Assembly: GCA_030581615.1 (NCBI GenBank)
Contig: JAKTTT010000010.1
Location: forward strand, 395,240-459,239
Reading direction: 5' to 3'
DNA from: Alloascoidea africana
Taxonomy: Eukaryota > Ascomycota > Alloascoideomycetes > Alloascoideales > Alloascoideaceae
Length of the DNA stretch: 64,000 nt
Part shown: piece by piece, positions 10,417 to 20,029 of the stretch
How positions within the stretch are numbered: the stretch's first letter is position 1
Layout: each line of letters starts with the position of its first letter
Notes under the pieces: model-generated
What the model was told of the DNA's origin: nothing
Databases searched by the model: none
What the model saw: the letters and a program-made list of their open reading frames with translations, nothing else
Program-made: the position numbers and the translations under genes

Positions 10417-11980
10417 TCAGCGAAACACAAAAGCGAAAAGAGAGAGAGAAAGAGAAAGAGGGCAGGAAACACGCTTTGCCGCTCTGTGAAGGAGGTTGGC
10501 GGCTCCGTCAGCTAGCAGCCCGGCGTTGGCTCGGTCTGTAATAATTGTGGTTCGCATATTACTGATATTAAGCCCAGGCAGCTGTCTGGACGCGAATCAA
10601 CACGAATCAATACAGCTATCAGGCTTAAACTGAACAATGTAGAAACCATTTAATGGAAAGAGCTTTGTTTCGGTTTTATCATGCTGGAGATCTTCTCCTC
10701 ACAATGATGCTTTATAGCGTGATTGCCAATGTGCTACATTCATTCCCGTCACTTTTTACGGCCCCAGTTTAATATTCATCTTTAAAAATCTGTTTTTCAG
10801 GCAGTTTGATATTTCAATACTAGCTGTCTATATATTGCTTTTAACTGCTGAAGAGTATACTATTTTCAAGACCAAAATCCCAGAAAGGATGAATAGTTTT
10901 AGACACAGAACATAGATGGACTCTATCCTCTTCTGAGACTCTGCATTGAAGTTAGGTTCTATGCTGATCACTTTACAGATATCCTTTGCCCTCGCATTAT
11001 CTCGAAAGCTGTGAATCAGGGACCTACTTTAGAGGAAGCGGATTTTTTGTTGGGATCCTAGACGGTTCAGGCGGAGTATTGCAGCAGGATGGTACAATTG
11101 ACGAGGATCTATGCTTCAATAGCATCAAACGTATAATACTTGAGATCTAAGTCTCCATCTTTGCTTGCTGCAAGAGTAAGAACAATTGTTGATAATTGTC
11201 AGGACAAGAGCTGCTTTTTTTGGTATAACTTTGCTTGCCAAAGTCTCCTACATTATGTACCATGACTAGAGTCCTACTCGTGCTTTTCCTTTCGGAACAG
11301 AAACACTGGAATCACTTAATAGAAAAATGCTGCAACCATGCAATTGAAAATTTCAACATTTTGTTAAAAGAGATTGTGGCATTTAAATGGAATATCAAGA
11401 AACAGGGTTTTTTCCTCGTACCAGAAGACTCACGATGACGCAGCTGAGTATCCCTTACCTCTTCAACACTAATTTAAAAGCAGAGTGGTTGAAGATTAAG
11501 CATTAAAGAAACAATTTCAAGGCTATGACCTGACACTTATACTCTACAGAGAATCAATTTCATATTGGCAAACAGATAACGCCATACCATCTATGATATA
11601 ATGTGTGTACTGCTAGCGATCTTCCAACTCCGGAAAATCATCTCACTCGTGAGATTAAATCTCAATTGACTTTGTATCCAAAAACTGCCTAAAGTACATT
11701 TATGAGGAACAATTACCGGTCGATTTAGAGATAATAACCAGCCTACCATCAACTAGACATAGTCACGAAACTATGCTTTATATTACAAAGATTTTGTCGT
11801 ATTGCTCCTGCAAGTGTCCAAGATTCTACTAAGATTCATAACTAGCTCTTGTAAAATAGGCAGATACGGGACATCAAATTCATCTTTTCTGTATGTGTCA
11901 TAGCTAAACAGGCGACCCAATAAATCAATTGGAGCGAATCTCAAGTATTTTTTTTGGCTCGATGAGCATCTAATATGATT

Positions 11981-11986
11981 ACGCGT
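11981..11986. promoter_or_regulatory. MCB-type ACGCGT in the YHP1/PPN1 intergenic region
   Basis: Exact ACGCGT. It lies about 2.1 kb from the YHP1 start and 0.9 kb from the PPN1 start, so its target is unclear. Confidence 0.25.
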
Positions 11987-12896
11987 TTAAACGTCGGCAG
12001 TGTCTACTTTTGTTGAACAAATAGAATGCAGTACAATTCTCGAATGGGAAGGAAACGATCCCTACAAGATTGGCTGTATACTTTAGTTACCACATTTACT
12101 GCCAATGTAAAATTTAAACGGCATAAGGCAATTTGCCTAAAGAATAAGAAAAACAACAATAATGTAAAATAGTTCAATGTTGGTTCTCGCACATGTTTCG
12201 AATCCCCAAGTTGCTTGGTGAAAAGTTCTACAAGCTGAGGGGTCTATGTGCTGTCAACAGCCATAGTAGTAGGGGTAGTTGCAAGCAAGGTTAAAAACTT
12301 GCAACAGGTAAAAACTAAATATGCACTTCTTCTAAGGGGCTACTTTTCTGCTCTCCGTTTTATCCAAATTGATGAAATCTGCATTGCAGTCTGGAGATTC
12401 ATCAGTCAAATTTGGCAAGTTTCTAGCTGCCACCTCTTTTCTTCAATCGTCAAACCCAGAATATCATTAACACTGCTCGTATGTCATACCAACAACCCCG
12501 AATGGTTTGATACTCTACGAGACATAAACTGGTGACTTGGTTGCCAAGGAACACATCTGATCTTCCCCCGTAAAGGCAACTCGCAATCAATGGAGTCAGA
12601 TGATAGAGTGTAGTGCAGCGTGCCTGTCCTGTAGGTGGCATTTGTCTCATACGTGAGCGTATCAATTTAAAGCCAGTCAGGAAAAAACTCTACTACTTTA
12701 AAGAACCAGACATGCTTTCGAGAAAACCTGCACATAGATGACTTTTTCCCTGTAGCAAAGATTAAAGCCATGTGACTTGCCTAAGGCGGGGTAATGTTTT
12801 GCCAACCCTATTAGAAGACAATCCGGGGTGTTTCGTACTAGGGGTTGATTGTCTACTTTCATCTTTGTCTTTCCGTTTTCTCAGGACTTGGAAACG

Positions 12897-14819
12897 ATGG
12901 TAGCGCTATGGTCGACATGTAGCATCTGGCTGTCTGTCTTAGCGCTTCTACTGCTATTCCCCAATGCGCTTGCGAACATAGCGAATGAGGCTTCGTCAAA
13001 CACTCAACACTATTTGTCTCCGGTGGTTGAAAACCAGGACATCCCCGAGTTAGTAAAGAAACCTTTACGAGGAAGGTTTCTGGTTATTACAGATATCCAT
13101 CCAGATGAACACTATTTTCCCAATTCTGCAACGGAAAATTGCCACGAGTCAAGTGGACCCGGGGACGCAGGCGAGTACGGAACCCCGATGGGCCCTTGCG
13201 ACTCTCCGCTGCTGCTCGTCAACAAGACTTTTGACTGGATTGCCGAAAACCTCAAGGATGAAATTGACTTTATCGTTTGGCCAGGCGACAATGCCAGACA
13301 CGATAACGATAGAAGGCATCCTAGAAGTGAACAAGAAATTTTTGCTATGAATGAGTTTATTGCAAATCTTTTTGTTGAAAAGTTCAAAGACCCAAGCGAT
13401 TCGGAACCAAACCGGTTATCTATACCTATTGTTCCATCTTTGGGAAATAATGACGTTTTCCCGCATAATTTGTTTAGTCCAGGACCAACGTTGCAAACAC
13501 GGGAACTCTACAGAATTTGGCGCCCTTTTATACCCCCAGAACATTTCCATATTTTCGACATTGGAGCTTACTTCCTAACCGAGGTCATTCCAAATAAACT
13601 GGCTGTGATATCTTTAAACACAATGTACCTGTATAGAGCCAATCCTTTGGTGGACTTTTGTGATGACAAAGAAGAGCCCGGGTATAAAATGTACCAATGG
13701 CTTGGCGTTGTACTCAAAGAACTTCGTAACCGGGGGATGAAAGCGTGGATCACAGGCCATGTTCCTCCTGTTTTCAAAAATTATGACCCTGGATGTCTTG
13801 CTCGTTATCAACTTTGGGTCCATGAATTCAGGGATGTCGTTATAGGCGGTCTTTTTGGTCATATGAACATTGACCATTTTGCGCCCGCAGACTCTGTGAA
13901 GGCATATCATCACATTTTCCCCACTTCCTATGGAACTTACCGTGATGATTACGATTCGGAAGAGGAGGATTCATACTTGAGGGAAATGCAGATTATGGAT
14001 ATCGATCCTGAGGATCAGATTGTTCGAACAGCTGGAAAGTCAAACAAAGTGACATACATGAACCAAGTGAGACTGGCGAACTACGCTTCAATAAAGTCAA
14101 AGCGGAAATCGTTTAACCATGGATCGAGGTACATTGTTTCAAATATTCATGGAAGCGTTATTCCAACATTTAATCCGGCTCTAAGAGTTTACGAGTACAA
14201 CATTACCGGGTTTAATCAAGAAGAAGAAAGGACAGACATGAAAAGCTTTAGATCTTGGAGCGAGATCAACGAACAATTTGACAAAGAATTTGAAGAAGAA
14301 CTAATAGAACATATTCTTACAGAACAACAACAGATCGATGACGAGAACTTTATGATAATTAACAAAGCCAAGAACCCTAAAAAGGACAAATCTATTCCTC
14401 CAAACCTACGCGACCCAAGAGAGACAAAGGACGAAGTAATTCCAGGACCAGCCTACATACCTCAATTGTTTACGCCTATCAGATATCACCAGTTATATGT
14501 TGACCTCGAAGCGGTGAATAAAGGCAAGAAAAACTTCACTTTTGAGTTGGAATATGCATCAGACGAAGAATACGGACTTTCAGACTTGACAGTTTCTGAA
14601 TGGCTTAAACTAGGCCGAAAGCTAGGAAGACCTGTTAAAACCCCCCGTATTTTTGAAGCAGACGAATCGGAAGAAACGCCGAACGCTATGGGCAAACAGA
14701 AAAGAATAAAGAAAGAGACCAAGCTGTGGAAACTATTTCTTGCCCATGCTTTCATAGACACAGGTTATGAGGTCATAAATAACCCCGATGATGACCCAAG
14801 TGATGCTCAGAGTAGGTAG
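12897..14819 (+). CDS. PPN1: PPN1, vacuolar endopolyphosphatase
   Basis: Type II membrane protein that cuts inorganic polyphosphate in the vacuole. 640 residues, no intron. The first ATG (12897) gives a short N-terminus with one signal-anchor segment (about 5-24, ending ALA); there is no upstream ATG in frame. The calcineurin-like metallophosphoesterase core is complete: DIHPDEHY (about 65), WPGDNARHDND (about 127), GNND (about 182), GHVPP (about 286) and GHMNIDHF (about 320). The remainder matches the C-terminal extension of acid sphingomyelinase-like Ppn1 proteins and ends in an acidic tail. Length is close to the 674 residues of S. cerevisiae Ppn1. It is divergent from YHP1, a conserved arrangement. 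Confidence 0.93.
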   Translation: MVALWSTCSIWLSVLALLLLFPNALANIANEASSNTQHYLSPVVENQDIPELVKKPLRGRFLVITDIHPDEHYFPNSATENCHESSGPGDAGEYGTPMGPCDSPLLLVNKTFDWIAENLKDEIDFIVWPGDNARHDNDRRHPRSEQEIFAMNEFIANLFVEKFKDPSDSEPNRLSIPIVPSLGNNDVFPHNLFSPGPTLQTRELYRIWRPFIPPEHFHIFDIGAYFLTEVIPNKLAVISLNTMYLYRANPLVDFCDDKEEPGYKMYQWLGVVLKELRNRGMKAWITGHVPPVFKNYDPGCLARYQLWVHEFRDVVIGGLFGHMNIDHFAPADSVKAYHHIFPTSYGTYRDDYDSEEEDSYLREMQIMDIDPEDQIVRTAGKSNKVTYMNQVRLANYASIKSKRKSFNHGSRYIVSNIHGSVIPTFNPALRVYEYNITGFNQEEERTDMKSFRSWSEINEQFDKEFEEELIEHILTEQQQIDDENFMIINKAKNPKKDKSIPPNLRDPRETKDEVIPGPAYIPQLFTPIRYHQLYVDLEAVNKGKKNFTFELEYASDEEYGLSDLTVSEWLKLGRKLGRPVKTPRIFEADESEETPNAMGKQKRIKKETKLWKLFLAHAFIDTGYEVINNPDDDPSDAQSR

Positions 14820-16583
14820 CTGAGATGGAAGACTACCAGGCACATGTAAATATTGTTTTAGATTAATATGACTTTTTTTGGAACTTACTGTCTGAAGTTG
14901 AACGATATATCGTTCTTATATTTTTGTATTTTTTGCAATCTTACGGATACTCTTTCGCTAGTAGTTGATTCTCAAAATTAAACAATGAAACTTTTTAAAC
15001 GATTTCCTCTGAGGAGAAAACGGTGTAGAAGGGCCGAGTTGTAATTGAAGATTCCTTGTACAAGGTGGTAGGCTTAGAGGAAGAAACAAAGAAGAAACGG
15101 AGCGGTGACAACACCAACTTAAACCAGACACATCTGCTCTGACCGCACTCAAGTTAGGAGACCCGTACTATTACATTAAATACAGTAACCTAGTCTTCTG
15201 GAGGTGGTGGGTCCGTTGGAGCCACTCGTTTAGGCCTTGCTACGACGGAGGAGTACTTTTCATTCGTACCATGGCTCAGCGACTCGTGTTGGCTCGAGCA
15301 CCCCACTGCTTGCCTTAGACTCTACCCTAAATACTACGTGGGTTGAAACAGATATTTCAAGTTTAGGTATCTGCCAGGGGTAGTGTGCTCCTGCTCCTGT
15401 TTCGCTGAGTTGAAGATGAAGCGACCCTCCGTGATGGCTAACAACCGAGACAATAGCAAGAAGCACTACAAGAAGGCCTCCCCTATTACATATAAAACGA
15501 GTCGTATTCCAGTACCGATCTCTTCTTAGGATCGCAAAAACCGGGACCCTTTCTGATACCCTCCAGCCCTGTAAACTCCTGATAAGGAAAGCCCTCCCGC
15601 ATGTAGTTTATAGGGTGGTATGAGGCTCCTACTATCAGTGGTAATGAGGGATGCCATGCTACATCGGCAATGACCCCTACGAAGATGATGTCTCTTCCTC
15701 TGCCTAGCACGGAACTGCTTGACAGTTTCACCATCGTACTCAGCCCCATGTTCAAATCTCAGAATAGTGGCAGGTTTGATAAACAACAATTTTATTCTTA
15801 AAATCCTATTCCTTGGTTATCTTTTTCTCTGAAGTTTTACTGTTTTTGAAGTTGGTGGGACCTTCTCAATGCCACGATGTGCTCGATGTATATACCATTT
15901 GTTTCCTCTCGAGAAATCGCAAAGGGATGGAAGTTTTTTTAGTTGCGGCTCGACCTCTAGGCTTCATAAATGTTTTGATATTGGTCAACATTGTCTTTGA
16001 TGTAAAGAGTAGTGCTTTTTTGCAAAATCTTCTTTTATTAAACATCTAAAAGTGTCTACAGGGCAACGGTTATCGCTACTCAACAATTATAAGTTCCTCA
16101 TTAAGAAATGTATGCTCTCTTTTGATTTTGCAAAAACAAAAAAAGAAGTTGGGGTCACAAAAGCTTAGAAATTGATCATTACCAAAAAAATAATTGAGAG
16201 CCAAAGCAAATGCTGATTCCTATCTGTAGTTCTTCAAAAACAACAAAAAGTTTGCTTTAAAAAAATTTAAAACCCTAAAGAGATTTGACCTTTAAGTCTA
16301 TCATAAAAACCAAAAGACTGAAAACAGCAGGAGATAAAGAGGGGAGGGAAGCGCCTAGGGATTGAATAATTAAAGGGCAAAACAAGAGCAAACATAACGC
16401 AATGTGATGATAATGTAAAACAAAAACCCATTATATAAAACGAAAAAAAAGGACATGGGGTAATGATATCTATCTATCACTAGGATGGTCACAGGTGAGA
16501 ACATGTGAGTGGAGAAACCATATTAGGAAAACTAGAAAACCAAACTCTCATAATCCAACAAAAAAGTAAAGATGAAAACCCTC
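14820..16583. other. Long convergent spacer PPN1 / WD40 gene
   Basis: Convergent genes in compact yeast genomes usually end within a few hundred bases, but here 1.76 kb separates them. The outer parts (14820-15000 and 15790-16583) are AT-rich and show nothing. The central block, about 15000-15790, has visibly higher G+C and overlapping minus-strand open frames, entered separately as a possible relic. Confidence 0.5.
15260..15795 (-). pseudogene. Possible degraded coding remnant (WD40-like fragment)
   Basis: On the minus strand three overlapping open frames with no long uninterrupted reading cover this block. One frame contains VIADVAWHPSLPLIVGAS, which resembles the start of a WD40 blade (AWHP..PLI), preceded in another frame by ATILRFEHGAEYDGETV. 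Reading across them requires frame changes at about 15700 and downstream of the stop near 15486. The raised G+C compared with its flanks suggests former coding sequence. It could equally be a structured non-coding RNA. I did not identify a parent gene. Confidence 0.25.
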
Positions 16584-18374
16584 TTAAAAATGAAATCCCG
16601 TGTCAAAACATTGAAAATCGCTGCCGAGTTCGTACTGCAAGATCCCACCAACCGATGCATCAGCCACGCCTATTGATAAGCACTGTCCTCTCCCACTTTC
16701 GGAGGTGCAAAAGCTGAGCCCTGCAATTTCACCCCAAAATTCGATAATCTGACCTTGTTGGCAGTTGTTGTATGTGTCGAGAATCGTAACATAGTCTATA
16801 GGCTCTCCCACGGCCAAATATCGACCAGTGGGATCATAGTACACATTTCGAATCTCACCGGAAGTGTGCCCATCAATAACACGAACAGCTGTGCTTGGAT
16901 TTCGAAGATCGAATATACGGCATGTACCATCCTGATTTCCTGTTGCTACGTGGTAACCGTCCGGAGACCAGTCGCAGCTGAATCCGTAATCGCTGTGCCC
17001 AATAAGCTTCACCACAGGATTGCTGAAAATAGAACTATTAACAGCTTCTCTCGTATCTGTTATAAATGCACTTGTACAGTCTCCAACAACGAGTCTCAGC
17101 TTATCGCTTTTTGGACAGTATGCTGTACAGTTTGGAGCCCACGGATATTTTACCTCCTCAACTCTTTCCATTTTTGCAAGATCAATGCTCCGTATAAAAT
17201 TGTCGTTCGAGCAGAATACTACTTGATCGGGAGCCATATTCGGTATTTCAACATGATTTGTTATCGAATTTGAATCATTAGTTAGTATGCCTTCAAGAAG
17301 AGAGGCCGAAAAGTCTTGTCCATCATCAGTTTCCCCGGCAAACTCAAAAGAAGAGCCCGATATTCGTTTGCAAGCGTATTGACCGTAAAACCCTCCCACG
17401 ACAATCAGGTCTCTAGATGCTGTCATTGAAGATATCTTCATAGAGCGGCTAGTAGAGCTTTTACAGGATTCAGAGTCTAAGACAGTCTGTATCTTCCCAT
17501 CAACCGGATTCAACTGCATAATCCGAAAAGTTTCGCCGAGTGAATCTGAATAGTAGACTTCATATTGTGATACACACGACAACAGATTTCGCAGCTGAAA
17601 ATGTACAATATGCGGTTTTGGTGCTGAAAAAAAGGACTTGAAAGAAAAAAGCGGTGACGAATTTTTTATTCGGGTATTGATATCCTGATCGAAGTGACGT
17701 AATGTTAGAAAATGTAAATTTGAAGAAGCAGTACAAAACATCTCAAAGGGTGAATAATAACTTACATTTCTAATATGTGCCCTAGACCCAGGGATATTTC
17801 GATAACTCATAAAACAGTTCAACCGAACTTTGCGGATTGTGTCATATCGATGCAGTCTAGAAATCCCATCATTATCTGTGGGCTGGTGGTAAGAGACGGG
17901 CCTGCCCCGTTCCTCGTTGTGAAACCATGGTATACCCTGATGATCAACATCGTTATTCCGTTCAAGATACTCTGGGGTTATCTGAAATGGAAGCGGTTCT
18001 TGTTTCTTGATAAAAGACATCAGATGCAACAAAGTAGAAGTGGAGACCTTATTCTCTAGTTGCAACTTATGGAGAAACGTGCTAAAGTCACAGCCGAGCT
18101 CAAAATCGCCAGGACCAAGATGCCGATAGCGGAGCAGATGTAAAATGCTTTGCATCTCCGAGTCCGAATTGCCCATGTCGTTACTGTCATTATCAGAAAG
18201 ATCAGAAAAGGTGACTTCGTCCTCGGCATCCACATCGCTGTCCAAGTTGTTATAATCGTCGTCATCATTCTCCCGGTCCTGCTCGCTCTCCGTAGGCCAG
18301 AGATAGGACTCCACTAGTCCCGTACTGTCAATCGGGAGATTCGGAGAGAACAGCTCCTGGACAGACTCGATCAT
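16584..18374 (-). CDS. WD40-repeat protein of unknown role
   Basis: 596 residues, no intron, ATG at 18374. The N-terminus is acidic (runs of Asp/Asn/Ser, residues 25-70). The C-terminal half carries recognisable WD40 blades: GHSDYGFSCDWSPDGYHVAT, then GNQDGTCRIFDLRN and GRYLAVGEPIDYVTILDT (about residues 455-545). This GH.DY.F..W.PDG..ATGNQD.TCR.WD.RN pattern recalls a family of plant and fungal WD40 proteins without an assigned biochemical role; I do not recognise a close named yeast gene. It is divergent from YIF1, the two starts being about 206 bp apart, so they share a promoter region. Confidence 0.75.
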   Translation of the reverse strand: MIESVQELFSPNLPIDSTGLVESYLWPTESEQDRENDDDDYNNLDSDVDAEDEVTFSDLSDNDSNDMGNSDSEMQSILHLLRYRHLGPGDFELGCDFSTFLHKLQLENKVSTSTLLHLMSFIKKQEPLPFQITPEYLERNNDVDHQGIPWFHNEERGRPVSYHQPTDNDGISRLHRYDTIRKVRLNCFMSYRNIPGSRAHIRNVSYYSPFEMFCTASSNLHFLTLRHFDQDINTRIKNSSPLFSFKSFFSAPKPHIVHFQLRNLLSCVSQYEVYYSDSLGETFRIMQLNPVDGKIQTVLDSESCKSSTSRSMKISSMTASRDLIVVGGFYGQYACKRISGSSFEFAGETDDGQDFSASLLEGILTNDSNSITNHVEIPNMAPDQVVFCSNDNFIRSIDLAKMERVEEVKYPWAPNCTAYCPKSDKLRLVVGDCTSAFITDTREAVNSSIFSNPVVKLIGHSDYGFSCDWSPDGYHVATGNQDGTCRIFDLRNPSTAVRVIDGHTSGEIRNVYYDPTGRYLAVGEPIDYVTILDTYNNCQQGQIIEFWGEIAGLSFCTSESGRGQCLSIGVADASVGGILQYELGSDFQCFDTGFHF

Positions 18375-18579
18375 TTGAGTGGCGAAGAGTGTGAAGGACC
18401 CTATTATTAAAGTAAGGAAGACCTGCTTGTGAACTGATGGGATGTGCCTTTACTTAGGACCCCTGGTTACGCAGCGTGCTGGGATATACGCAGAGGTTTC
18501 TGGCTTTGCGGCGTGTCAGCTCTCAACCTCCAAATCCAGCTCTCGTCTATCTCAATTGCCAGCGTATCCAGGCACAAAC

Positions 18580-19902
18580 ATGTTCTCAACCGGTCAGCCA
18601 ACTGCCCAGAACAGCAATCAGATGTCCCCGGGAGGCCCTGTGAGGCGGGTTCCGTCCGCACAGTCGCCGCCGCTTCACCATCCGGTTCCTCAACACCCAA
18701 TCGGTATGGTAAGGGCAACTCCACCACAGGGCCAGATGGACTCTTTGGGCAGCGGAGCAGATCTCTATGACCATTCCGCTCAACAGATTCCTCAACAGCA
18801 GCAACACGCTCACATTCCTATACCAACGCAGCCTGTGCAGACCGCGCAATCTGGCGGTCTTGGAGGGGGATCTTTCCCGCTGTTTAACGACCCTACCTCT
18901 GCCGTTGGCTTACAAGTTGGCAGAAACGCCGTTTTAGCAGGCCAAGAATACGTAGAACAAAATGTAAGAATCGCATTCTGGCTGATTCAACAATCCTGCT
19001 TTTCAGATCTGGAAATTGTATTCAAGAATTTGTCTAACCTGCTTTAGATTAACAAATACGTTTCTATTTCAAATATTCGCTATTACTTCAAAGTTTCCAA
19101 CAGCTATGTTTTGCGGAAGCTTCTTCTAATACTGTTTCCCTACCGACACAAGTCATGGACAAGAATTTTAATTCGATCAGATGCAGCGGGTGTTCCTGAC
19201 CAGTTTGCTCCTCCTCTTCAAGATATTAACGCTCCTGATCTTTACATTCCGTGTATGTTCAACGGACAAATATTGCAAAACCGACTTTAGATATACAACT
19301 AACTCGAGCTAACAACATTCATAGTAATGGCTGGAACCACATATATCTTACTGTGGACTATACTTGCGGGACTGAGTAAGAACTTTCGTCCCGAGTTGCT
19401 AGGCTACAACGCGACAAAGACATGCGGTTATGTGCTTTTGGATCTCTTTATTGTGAAATTGGGGTCCTATTTGTTAAATACCGGAACAAGCATATGGGAT
19501 TTCGTGGCATACTGTGGATACAAGTTCGTTGGGTAAGCAGTACTTGAAACCAAAGATATACGATTCTTCTCTAATTGGCATTTTCTTTTTCACAGGGTCA
19601 TTTTAACGACATTGGCCTCTTCACTATCCAAGAGCAGGCTGGTGATATACGGCATTTTCTTCTTTAGCTACTTTTCAATGGCATTTTTCATGGTAAGTGC
19701 GGCTGATATATTTTTGCTTAAAAAATTGTTTGTTGATTAACCTTTTTATGAATTGTGACAGCTTCGATCTTTACGAGGCGTTGTACTACCTACCCAGACC
19801 AGTACCCAGACCATTACGCATAGCCAACGACAAATGCGAATCCAATTTCTTTTCTTTTACTGCTTTATTGTACAGTTATTCTTAATGTGGTTCATGTCAT
19901 AG
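18580..19902 (+). CDS. YIF1: YIF1, COPII-vesicle / Golgi Yip1-interacting protein (5 exons)
   Basis: Multi-span membrane protein acting with Yip1 and Yos1 in ER-to-Golgi transport. Exons: 18580-18963, 19048-19252, 19325-19532, 19596-19692, 19762-19902 (344 residues). All introns are short (84, 72, 63, 69 nt) with donors GTAAGA, GTATGT, GTAAGC, GTAAGT and CTAAC/TTAAC-type branch sites. Splicing joins EYVEQN|INKYVS, DLYIP|LMAGTTYILLW, YKFVG|VILTT and AFFM|LRSLRGVV, the last exon ending in a hydrophobic C-terminus (WFMS). The N-terminal 128 residues are Pro/Gln-rich and cytosolic; four to five membrane segments follow. An in-frame ATG at 18442 exists but would leave only 67 bp to the divergent WD40 gene, so 18580 is preferred. 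Confidence 0.88.
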
Positions 19903-19929
19903 ACCGGTTGCACCAAAGGAGCTGTACTA

Positions 19930-19948
19930 CTAACTAACTAACTAACTA
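19930..19948 (+). repeat. (CTAA)n tetranucleotide repeat in YIF1 3' flank
   Basis: Four CTAA units plus a partial one, beginning 28 bp after the YIF1 stop. Each unit recreates the CTAAC core of the intron branch-point sequence, and the repeat is entered through TACTAAC-like sequence. Confidence 0.6.
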
Positions 19949-20029
19949 CTCGGGCTAATGGCTGGGCATATATACAGTGTAAAATTAAAGGAATAAAGAA
20001 GAAAGCGAGTATACATTATATTAAACGAA

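Larger units (their letters stand above)
9901..12896. other. 3-kb divergent intergenic region YHP1 / PPN1
   Basis: No coding exon is recognised in nearly 3 kb. The YHP1-proximal part (about 10140-10560) is richer in G+C and holds a 12-bp palindrome at 10150-10161 overlapping an ACGCG, an inverted repeat at 10400-10416, a TAATTA homeodomain core at 10377-10382 and a purine run (GA-rich, about 10435-10462). An ACGCGT MCB lies at 11981-11986. Large divergent promoters are typical of tightly regulated transcription factor genes; an unannotated long non-coding RNA is possible. Confidence 0.5.

Noticed and set aside
12849-12896. Upstream extension of PPN1
   Set aside because: It would require a TTG start; the first ATG at 12897 already gives a proper signal-anchor.
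15025-15060. Fragment of 25S rRNA, suggested by GCCGAGTTGTAATTGAAG
   Set aside because: The similarity is limited to about 18 bases and the sequence on both sides does not follow any rRNA I recognise.
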